A stretch of 64,000 bases of DNA, taken from assembly GCF_020386615.1 (NCBI RefSeq), contig NZ_CP077769.1, positions 5,022,001 through 5,086,000 on the forward strand, written 5' to 3'. Positions 35,344-42,576 of the stretch are shown in pieces (within the stretch, counting starts at the first letter, position 1; every line of letters starts with the position of its first letter). The position numbers and the translations under genes were made by a program. The stretch comes from Chitinophaga pendula (GTDB lineage Bacteria > Bacteroidota > Bacteroidia > Chitinophagales > Chitinophagaceae). Under the pieces are notes generated by a model. The model was given only the letters and a program-made list of their open reading frames with translations. It was not told the origin of the DNA and made no database searches.

Positions 35344-35361
35344 AAAAAAAGGGGTTACCCC
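35344..35361 (-). terminator. short terminator containing the marR-1 stop codon
   Basis: Minus strand: GGGG, GTAA loop, CCCC, then seven T residues. The TAA stop (35355-35357) lies in the loop. The stem is short (4-5 bp), so partial read-through into yceI-1 is likely. Confidence 0.55.
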
Positions 35362-35807
35362 CTCAATGCGTCCAGCAATGCGCTGAGCTGTTCTGCCTCT
35401 TCCGGTGATATCCGTTTCTTCAGCTGGTTGTGCAGCTTGCTGATCGGCTTCTCCAGGGTTTGTATAAGTTCCTCTCCTGCCGGTGTGATTGTTACATCCA
35501 TTTTCCTGCGATTCGCTTCGCAAAGGCCGCGATTTACCAGACCTTTGGCTACCAGCTTATCGATGAGACGGGTCACATCGCTGGCTTTATCCAGCATTAC
35601 TTCTTTGATCTCGCCGGGAGAAATGGGTTCGGGATGTTTCCCTTTGATGATGCGGAGCACATTGTAGTGCTGGGACAAAATATCATGCTCGCGGAAGAGT
35701 TTTCCATTAGCGTCTCTGAGCCAGTTACTGGTATAGATAAGGTTGACCAGTGCCTTATGGTAACTGTCCCTGAATTTTACCTGTTTTATGACTTCTCCTA
35801 TCTTCAT
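35355..35807 (-). CDS. MarR-family transcriptional regulator (copy 1)
   Basis: 150 residues with a winged-helix MarR fold. The DNA-reading region is HYNVLRIIKGKHPEPISPGE with LDKASDVTRLIDKLVAKGLV, followed by the wing (RRKMDVTITPAGEEL) and a C-terminal dimerisation helix. It is paralogous to 58776-59237. Its promoter contains a GTTGCAAC palindrome covering the -33 element, which suggests autoregulation. The -7 box ends 4 nt before the ATG. The likely target is the adjacent yceI gene (inference). Confidence 0.92.
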   Translation of the reverse strand: MKIGEVIKQVKFRDSYHKALVNLIYTSNWLRDANGKLFREHDILSQHYNVLRIIKGKHPEPISPGEIKEVMLDKASDVTRLIDKLVAKGLVNRGLCEANRRKMDVTITPAGEELIQTLEKPISKLHNQLKKRISPEEAEQLSALLDALRG

Positions 35808-35811
35808 AACA

Positions 35812-35846
35812 CAAAGATAGGCAATCCAACTGTTGTTGCAACATAT
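35812..35846 (-). promoter_or_regulatory. marR-1 promoter with GTTGCAAC palindrome over -33
   Basis: Minus strand: the TTG inside TGTTGCAACA (35834-35843) is the -33 element, followed by a 19-nt spacer and TATCTTTG (35812-35819). The palindrome half ATATGTTGCAAC equals the left half of the yceI-2 site. Confidence 0.7.
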
Positions 35847-35928
35847 TTTTTTACCTTGTATATCACGGGATACGTGTTATAACCATCACTAACGGATGGA
35901 AATAACACGTATTCAAGCGGTTATTATA

Positions 35929-36831
35929 CTACTTGTTTTTTAGCTGTTGTTCCAAGGCATTGATACGTTTATCTTGCTGGATAATATATAACGTCACCTC
36001 CTCGAGTTTTTTAAGCAGCAGCCGGTTCATTTCGCCGAGATCCTGGCCGTCGCGTGCAATGTCTTGAGCAGAAGGTATTTCCGGCAGATGCTGGTGTTGT
36101 TGGATATAGGTGTCCAATTCCTGCAGGGAGGGAAGTTGATAATCCTTCTTGAACACGAAATCCGGCCAGGTCAGGTTCTGGCTTACTCTCATCCTGGTAG
36201 CCAGTACAACGCCATTGACCGTAAGTTTAGCAGGTGGTGCCTGTACACCGATGCCTACATTGCCGTTACCGCCGGGAAGCAATACAATATCTCCTCCATC
36301 GATCTCATTAGTGATGCTGAGTGTTTTATCTCCGCTGGCACCATATCCCATCCATCCGGAGCGGGTTTCTGGCGTGTTACTGCGGGCAAAAAAAGACATG
36401 AATGAATGGTCAGCTACACCGGGGCCTAATGCCAAGTTGGCGCCTCCACGTGTTATTTTCGTATACCCATCCAATGTAGTAACTCCTGATGGTGCGGTCA
36501 TCACTAATTTATGCCAGTCTTCCCAAGTGCCACCGTGAGCCCCTTGCCGGTAGTATACACCAGCCTCCAGGAAGCCCAGCTGATAGTTTTTATTACCGGT
36601 ATTATCTCTCCAGGGAGCGATCGTCATCAGACCTACATAGCCTCTTAAAGGTGAAAAACCCACTGCATCAGGGTTTTTAAACCGATAGTCAACTTGTTGC
36701 TTAAAATAACTTGGTGGCTCCTGGTAAGCCCTGGCAGTGTCTTTTACGATCAGGTACTCGCTTTGTGCGAAACTGTAATTACAGCATAGAACAAATAAAA
36801 GTGCTAAAAGTACAGTACGTCTGTTTATCAT
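35929..36831 (-). CDS. secreted surface protein with the common Bacteroidota fiber-like C-terminus
   Basis: 300 residues from the ATG at 36831 with signal peptide (LLALLFVLCCNYSFAQ). The middle part has Gly-rich, beta-type sequence (GGDIVLLPGGNGNVGIGVQA, then PPAKLTVNGVVLA). The C-terminal portion WPDFVFKKDYQLPSLQELD, HLPEIPSAQDI and LGEMNRLLLKKLEEVTLYII ends in a coiled coil. That ending recurs in many Bacteroidota tail-fiber-like exported proteins and resembles a trimerising or self-assembly module. Exact function is unknown. It stands alone. Confidence 0.75.
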   Translation of the reverse strand: MINRRTVLLALLFVLCCNYSFAQSEYLIVKDTARAYQEPPSYFKQQVDYRFKNPDAVGFSPLRGYVGLMTIAPWRDNTGNKNYQLGFLEAGVYYRQGAHGGTWEDWHKLVMTAPSGVTTLDGYTKITRGGANLALGPGVADHSFMSFFARSNTPETRSGWMGYGASGDKTLSITNEIDGGDIVLLPGGNGNVGIGVQAPPAKLTVNGVVLATRMRVSQNLTWPDFVFKKDYQLPSLQELDTYIQQHQHLPEIPSAQDIARDGQDLGEMNRLLLKKLEEVTLYIIQQDKRINALEQQLKNK

Positions 36832-37142
36832 GGATGTTGTTTTAGAATTAGATAATGTGCTACAAATATGTTTAAATCCCCCTTCTCCCACAGATATAGC
36901 AGGTAATAGTAATAATTTAATGACAATAGTAATTGGATGTGCTATAGTACAATATCCCTTCTCTTAACTTTCACAAAGTATACGGACCGTACCAGATATT
37001 GAGTTACTCCCTGGTACAACTTCCAACAAAAATAACGTAAGTAAGCATAAATATACCTCCTCCACTATTCTTTATTTTCCACACCAGCCAGTTGATATTT
37101 CCATTATCACCGGCTATGTGCTGTAACAGTTAAATGGCTAAA

Positions 37143-37174
37143 AAATCAAAAGGGCTGATTGGTTAGATCAGCCC
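37143..37174 (-). terminator. orphan intrinsic terminator
   Basis: An 8-bp stem GGGCTGAT/ATCAGCCC (37152-37159, 37167-37174). On the minus strand it is followed by TTTTGATTTTT. No gene ends nearby on that strand; purL has its own terminator 370 nt upstream. Confidence 0.7.
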
Positions 37175-37438
37175 CCGCAACAAATCGTTCTTTCACTAGG
37201 TGTACTTGTTCACTAGCGTTTCATTAGGACATGGTAGAACAATTGGTCTTCATAGGATGTGGAACATATTGGGTATTCCGAATAATATATAAGAGGATTA
37301 TTTTTTTGTTGAATAGGTCGTCTCAAATGGTAGCTCTGCACTGGTATATCAAAAATAACTTACATTTTTTCACTTCGCCATCACACAAAGATGGTATTTT
37401 GTTAATGAGTTGTTAAACGCACAATAAACCGGATAGCC

Positions 37439-37490
37439 TTACTTATACCTTAGTTATACGAATGTTATACCCTAATTAAGGGAGAGGTGG
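37439..37490 (-). repeat. 11-bp phased repeat array C (CCACCTCT header)
   Basis: Read on the minus strand, CCACCTCT (37490-37483) is followed by CCCTTAATTAG, GGTATAACATT, CGTATAACTAA and GGTATAAGTAA, then GGCTATCCGG. It shares header and phase with arrays A and B. Confidence 0.8.
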
Positions 37491-37543
37491 ACTTGATCAA
37501 TAACAACATCATTACCAGTAGCTTACAATGACAATTGTTCACA

Positions 37544-37589
37544 TAAAAAAGGCCGGCCTGTTCACCCTGTAGGGTATACAGACCGGCCT
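37544..37589 (-). terminator. purL terminator
   Basis: An 11-bp stem with one mismatch (37550-37560, 37579-37589) around a small inner hairpin. On the minus strand it is followed by a T-run. It lies 37 nt past the purL stop. Confidence 0.88.
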
Positions 37590-37626
37590 GTCAATATTGA
37601 TTTGCCGGAGCAGGGCCTGGTTGTTA

Positions 37627-39852
37627 TTACTTCAGGTGGCTTTCCAGAGCAGTATTATAACGTTGTTTCCAGCTGGCGATGGTACCCCAATCTTCACCAT
37701 CTACGATCACATGTTCACCTTTTACGGCGCCCAGCAGCTCGTGGCGTACGGAGAAGTCAGACGCATCTACCAGGGTATGCAGGAGGGATTCGAAGGCCTC
37801 TTTATCCTCGGGGCGAATGGTTACTACCACACGGCTCTGGCTTTCGCCAAACAGGAAGCCATCTTTACGGAAGTTGTGGTTAGTATGGATATCGAAACCT
37901 ATGTTAGCTGCCATAGCGCTTTCCAACAAGGTGATGAACAGACCGCCTTCACTTACGTCGTGCGCTGACTGGAGGAGATTGGCGGCATTCAGTTTAGTGA
38001 TTGCCTGTTGCAGCTTTGCTTCTTCTTCCAGGTGGAAGTGAGGAGCCGGGCTATGTTCAACGCCCAATATCTTATGCAGGTATTCAGAGCTGTTGATATC
38101 GTTACGGCTGCGGCCGATGAGATATACTAGATGTCCGGCTTCTTTAAAGTCCAGGGTGATACGTTGTTCGAGGCTATCGAGTACGCCAAGCATACCGATA
38201 GTAGGCGTAGGATATACAGCACCGTCAGGAGACTGGTTGTAGAAGCTTACGTTACCGCCGGTCACTGGTGTATTGAACTTGCGGCAGGCTTCACCCATAC
38301 CCTGGATAGCATGTACGAACTGGTAGTATACTTCCGGATCGTAAGGATTACCGAAGTTGAGACAGTTGGTGATCGCTACAGGTTCACCACCGCTACATAC
38401 GATGTTACGGGCAGCTTCTGCAACGGCGATCTGTCCACCGGTATGCGGATCGGCATATACGTAACGGCTGTTACAGTCGGTTGTTACGGCCAGTGCTTTA
38501 CGGCTACCTTTTACCAATACGATGGCGGCATCAGACGGAGCGTTGGTGCTGGCGTTAGCGGTACCTACCATGCTGTCGTACTGGTTGTAGATCCAGCGTT
38601 TGGAAGCGATGTTAGGCAGTTCGGCGATACGTTCGGCCACGAAGCGGGGGCTGTTGGTATCAGACACGTTGAGGATACTGAATGCCTTTACTTTTTCAAA
38701 GTAGGCAGGTTCGGTATACGCTCTGTGATATTGAGGAGCGCCGCCGCCGAGTACGAGGCTTTGAGCAGGTACATCAGCTTCGAGTTCGCCATTCAGATAA
38801 AATTTCAGGTGCTGTTCTTTGGTTACTTCACCGATCTGTACGCAGTGCAGATCCCATTTTTCAAATATGCGGAGTACTTCTTCCTCACGTCCTTTGTGTA
38901 CTACGATCAGCATACGCTCCTGGCTTTCGCTCAGCAGCATTTCCCATGCTTTCATATTTTCCTGGCGGGTAGGTACTTTGTCCAGGTAGATGTTCATACC
39001 ATGTTCGCCTTTGGCGCTCATTTCTGCGGTGGAGCAGGTAATACCGGCTGCGCCCATATCCTGCATGCCGACGAGTGCACCGGTAGGGATGATCTCGAGG
39101 CAGGCTTCCAGCAGTTTCTTTTCCTGGAAGGGGTCTCCTACCTGAACAGCTGGCAGGTCTTCCACGCTTTCTTCTGTGATGTTGGCAGAAGCAAAGGAAG
39201 CACCGCCGATACCATCTTTACCGGTAGCGGAGCCTACGATGAAAACCGGGTTGCCAACACCGTGAGAGGTGGCGGAAACAGTCTGGCCTACTTTTACGAT
39301 ACCTACGCTCATAGCATTTACCAGCGGATTGGTACCATAGCAATCTTCGAAGTAAGTTTCACCGGCAACGGTAGGAACGCCGAAGCAGTTACCATAGTGA
39401 CCGATACCATGTACGATACCTTTCACGAGGTGTTGTGTCTTTTTATCTTTCAGGTTGCCGAACCGCAGAGAGTTGAGGGCGGCGATAGGACGGGCACCCA
39501 TGGTAAAGATATCACGGTGGATACCACCTACACCGGTAGCTGCTCCCTGGAAGGGTTCAATTGCGGACGGATGATTATGAGATTCTATTTTAAATACACA
39601 GGCATATCCATCACCGATGTCTACCAAGCCTGCATTTTCTTCCCCTGCTTTTACGAGGAGGCGTTCGCCATCCCGGGGGAGTGTTTTCAGCCAAACAATA
39701 GAGTTCTTGTAGCTGCAATGTTCACTCCACATAACGGAGTACATGCTTAATTCTGTAAAATTAGGTGTACGGCCCAGGATGCCTTCAATACGTTCAAATT
39801 CGTCGGCTGTAAGACCTAACTGTTCCGCTGTTTCTACGGTGGTAGTTTGCAT
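37627..39852 (-). CDS. purL: phosphoribosylformylglycinamidine synthase, PurL subunit (small type)
   Basis: 741 residues from the ATG at 39852 (MQTTTVETAEQLGL). It is the small PurL that works with PurS and PurQ in purine synthesis, turning FGAR into FGAM with ATP and glutamine-derived ammonia. Family motifs are SVMWSEHCSYKNS, FKIESHNHPSAIEPFQGAAT, GGIHRDIFTMGARPIA, VGIVKVGQ, GKDGIGGASFAS and MQDMGAAGITCSTAEM. In the second half are GGNVSFYN and SAHDVSEGGLF. A longer frame to 39915 lacks conserved sequence. Neither purS nor purQ is in the window. Confidence 0.96.
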   Translation of the reverse strand: MQTTTVETAEQLGLTADEFERIEGILGRTPNFTELSMYSVMWSEHCSYKNSIVWLKTLPRDGERLLVKAGEENAGLVDIGDGYACVFKIESHNHPSAIEPFQGAATGVGGIHRDIFTMGARPIAALNSLRFGNLKDKKTQHLVKGIVHGIGHYGNCFGVPTVAGETYFEDCYGTNPLVNAMSVGIVKVGQTVSATSHGVGNPVFIVGSATGKDGIGGASFASANITEESVEDLPAVQVGDPFQEKKLLEACLEIIPTGALVGMQDMGAAGITCSTAEMSAKGEHGMNIYLDKVPTRQENMKAWEMLLSESQERMLIVVHKGREEEVLRIFEKWDLHCVQIGEVTKEQHLKFYLNGELEADVPAQSLVLGGGAPQYHRAYTEPAYFEKVKAFSILNVSDTNSPRFVAERIAELPNIASKRWIYNQYDSMVGTANASTNAPSDAAIVLVKGSRKALAVTTDCNSRYVYADPHTGGQIAVAEAARNIVCSGGEPVAITNCLNFGNPYDPEVYYQFVHAIQGMGEACRKFNTPVTGGNVSFYNQSPDGAVYPTPTIGMLGVLDSLEQRITLDFKEAGHLVYLIGRSRNDINSSEYLHKILGVEHSPAPHFHLEEEAKLQQAITKLNAANLLQSAHDVSEGGLFITLLESAMAANIGFDIHTNHNFRKDGFLFGESQSRVVVTIRPEDKEAFESLLHTLVDASDFSVRHELLGAVKGEHVIVDGEDWGTIASWKQRYNTALESHLK

Positions 39853-40226
39853 GTGTTGGTATATAAATACAGGTAAATTAAAAAGAAGATGCAAACCTAC
39901 ATGATTTTCTGCCAATTGACAAGGACCTGGCGGGCGTAATTCGGGATGGAGCGGTGTTAGGGGAGGTAAGAATGGATGTTTAAAGAGTGATAAACAGGGG
40001 GGTGATTTTTTGAATGGTCAAAAGGATTATATTCCGCGACCAGCCCGCATACATATTAGTAATTTTTTAATTTATCAGTTTTAGCAGTTGGTCACCTGTA
40101 TTTTTTGGTCATCTCATAAAAAAAGGTTGGATTTTAGACATTAAATGTAATTTTTTAGTTAAAAAGAACAATTTCCTTGCTTTTATAACCTAAGCGCCGT
40201 TTTTTTGTGTAAAATTCTATTATCGC
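39853..40226. other. intergenic region between divergent purL and glutamine synthetase
   Basis: 374 nt, AT-rich toward the glutamine synthetase gene. No gene, no clear TANNTTTG box and no riboswitch-like conserved structure were recognised. Confidence 0.45.
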
Positions 40227-42419
40227 ATGCAATCGTTACGCTTCACCGCGCTTGAACATCTGACAGGCGTTGACTCTAAGTTAAGCTCCGAACTGAATGG
40301 TAAGATCACCGAGGTGTTTGGCAGCAATGTATTTACAGGCAAAGTTGTTAGGGAATACTTAAATGACGAGGCTTATAAGAGCCTGATGAATTCCATCAAA
40401 AACGGCACCAAGCTGGAACGTAAAATGTCTGAGCAGATCGCTTCCGGCATGAAGGCTTGGGCGATGAAAAAGGGTGTGACTCACTACACACACTGGTTTC
40501 AGCCGCTTACCGGTACTACTGCTGAAAAGCATGACTCGTTCTTCACGTTGAAAAGTGACGGATCTGCTCTGGAGACTTTTGACGGCGATGCGTTAGTACA
40601 GCAGGAGCCTGATGCTTCCAGCTTCCCCAGTGGTGGTCTGCGTGCTACTTTCGAAGCTCGTGGTTATACCGCCTGGGATCCCTCCTCTCCTGCTTTCATC
40701 ATTGAGCAGGGTTATGGTAAAACACTTTGCATTCCTACCATATTTGTTGCTTACACCGGCGAATCCCTGGATTATAAAGCTCCGCTGCTGAAAGCGCTGG
40801 CTTCTCTGGATAAAGCTGCCGTTGATGTATGTAACTATTTCGACAAGAACGTTACCAAAGTAACTGCCACCCTCGGATGGGAGCAGGAATACTTCCTGGT
40901 AGACGAAAGCCTGGCCAATGCCCGTCCTGACCTGATCATGACCGGCCGCACCGTGGTAGGTCACGCTCCGTCCAAAGGACAGCAGCTGGAAGATCACTAT
41001 TTCGGTTCTATTCCTGAAAGAGCGTATGCTTATATGCGTGATTTCGAGATGGAAGCTTACAAACTGGGTATTCCGCTGAGAACCCGTCACAACGAGGTAG
41101 CTCCTTCCCAATTCGAGTGCGCTCCTATATTTGAAGAAGTGAACATCGCAGTGGATCACAACTCCCTGTTGATGGACATCATGAATAAAGTGGCTAAACG
41201 TCACAAACTGAAAGTGTTGTTGCACGAGAAACCATTTGCCGGTATCAACGGTTCTGGTAAGCACAACAACTGGAGTATGGCTACCGACACCGGTGTGAAC
41301 CTGCTGGCTCCCGGTAAGACGCCTAAGACCAACCTGATGTTCCTGACCTTCTTTGTGAACACAATCAAGGCGGTACATGACTATGCTGATCTGTTGCGCG
41401 CAGCTATCGCATCTCCAAGCAATGATTTCCGTCTGGGTGCCAACGAAGCGCCTCCGGCTATCATCTCCGTATTTACCGGTAAATACCTGAATGAAGTACT
41501 GCAGGAAGTTAAAACCCGCGTAAACAATAAATTTGACGAGCAGGACGAAGCTATTCTGAAACTGGATCTGCACCGTCATATTCCGGAACTGTTGCTGGAC
41601 AACACTGACCGTAACCGTACCTCTCCATTTGCCTTCACCGGTAACAAATTTGAGTTCCGTGCGGTAGGTTCCTCTGCTAACTGCGCCTCTGCGATGACCG
41701 TTTTGAATACGATCATGGCGAAAACCCTTACCGAATTCAAGAAGGAAGTTGATAGCCTGATAGAAAAAGGTGAGAAAAAAGAGATCGCCATTATGCAAAC
41801 TCTTCGGAAATATATTGTAGATTCGGAAAAAGTTTTATTCGAAGGCGACGGATATAGCGATGAGTGGGAAAAAGAAGCGGCAAAAAGAGGTCTGCCAAAT
41901 GTGAAAACCACACCGCAGGCACTGGATGCAATGACGACTCCGAAAGCTGCCGAACTGTTCAGTGAAGTAGGCGTTTACAATGAGAAAGAACTACACGCCC
42001 GTCACGAGATATTGCTCGAAGATTATGTGAAGAAAGTACAAATTGAGGCCCGCGTTATAGGAGACTTGGCGACCAATTCCATTCTGCCTTCTGCTATCAG
42101 CTACCTCAACGAATTGATCGAGAATATCCGCGGCCTGAAAGAAATAGGTCTGGGCGAAGGAGCCGTAAAAGCTCAAAAACAAATTGCCGAAAAGATTTCT
42201 GAACATATCAACGTCATCAGTGAAAATGTACAGGCTATGATCGAGGCGCGTAAAGTTGCCAACAAACTGAGCGACAGCCGCCAGAAAGCGATCGACTACT
42301 GTGAGAAGATCAAGCCTTACTTTGATGTTATCAGATACCACTCTGATAAACTGGAGTTCCTGGTAGATGACAAAAAATGGGCACTGCCCAAATACAGAGA
42401 GCTGCTTTTCTTGCGATAA
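40227..42419 (+). CDS. glutamine synthetase type III (GSIII)
   Basis: 730 residues, the length of the large GSIII found in Bacteroidota and cyanobacteria. It forms glutamine from glutamate, ammonia and ATP. The N-terminal GSIII-specific part includes GVTHYTHWFQPLTG. Catalytic-domain motifs are SSFPSGGLRATFEARGYTAW, GWEQEYFLVD, RTRHNEVAPSQFECAPIFE, INGSGKHNNWSMATD and NRTSPFAFTGNKFEFRAVGS. A long C-terminal helical region completes it. It is the assimilation enzyme expected here; no GSI, PII or amt gene is adjacent. Confidence 0.96.
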   Translation: MQSLRFTALEHLTGVDSKLSSELNGKITEVFGSNVFTGKVVREYLNDEAYKSLMNSIKNGTKLERKMSEQIASGMKAWAMKKGVTHYTHWFQPLTGTTAEKHDSFFTLKSDGSALETFDGDALVQQEPDASSFPSGGLRATFEARGYTAWDPSSPAFIIEQGYGKTLCIPTIFVAYTGESLDYKAPLLKALASLDKAAVDVCNYFDKNVTKVTATLGWEQEYFLVDESLANARPDLIMTGRTVVGHAPSKGQQLEDHYFGSIPERAYAYMRDFEMEAYKLGIPLRTRHNEVAPSQFECAPIFEEVNIAVDHNSLLMDIMNKVAKRHKLKVLLHEKPFAGINGSGKHNNWSMATDTGVNLLAPGKTPKTNLMFLTFFVNTIKAVHDYADLLRAAIASPSNDFRLGANEAPPAIISVFTGKYLNEVLQEVKTRVNNKFDEQDEAILKLDLHRHIPELLLDNTDRNRTSPFAFTGNKFEFRAVGSSANCASAMTVLNTIMAKTLTEFKKEVDSLIEKGEKKEIAIMQTLRKYIVDSEKVLFEGDGYSDEWEKEAAKRGLPNVKTTPQALDAMTTPKAAELFSEVGVYNEKELHARHEILLEDYVKKVQIEARVIGDLATNSILPSAISYLNELIENIRGLKEIGLGEGAVKAQKQIAEKISEHINVISENVQAMIEARKVANKLSDSRQKAIDYCEKIKPYFDVIRYHSDKLEFLVDDKKWALPKYRELLFLR

Positions 42420-42447
42420 AACCGTAAGATTGTTTTGGTGTATGATT

Positions 42448-42479
42448 AGCCCCCGGTTTTCACCGGGGGCTTTGTTTTA
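42448..42479 (+). terminator. terminator of the glutamine synthetase gene
   Basis: A 10-bp perfect stem AGCCCCCGGT/ACCGGGGGCT (42448-42457, 42462-42471) followed by a T-rich tail. Confidence 0.92.
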
Positions 42480-42576
42480 AAGTCCATATGCGGATGCCGT
42501 CCGCCAGACACAGCAAATCCGTCCGGACATTGTTATCCAGCCGTACATGTAATACACTTAAAATTATCTTATCTCA

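Larger units (their letters stand above)
36832..37626. other. 795-nt intergenic region with repeat array C and two terminators
   Basis: No credible CDS; a 61-codon frame on the plus strand (37231-37416) has no supporting features. The region contains the purL terminator (37544-37589), array C (37439-37490) and an orphan hairpin terminator (37143-37174) reading leftward. This leaves room for a minus-strand small RNA between about 37390 and 37150. Confidence 0.55.

Noticed and set aside
37231..37416. Small plus-strand protein (61 codons) downstream of repeat array C
   Set aside because: No promoter and no recognisable signal or domain. The flanking terminator reads on the opposite strand.
38131..39750. 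Long plus-strand open frame (539 codons) opposite purL
   Set aside because: It is the antisense of conserved purL sequence. Its translation is rich in Tyr, Phe, Cys and Gly with no family motif, as expected from the codon use of the real gene.
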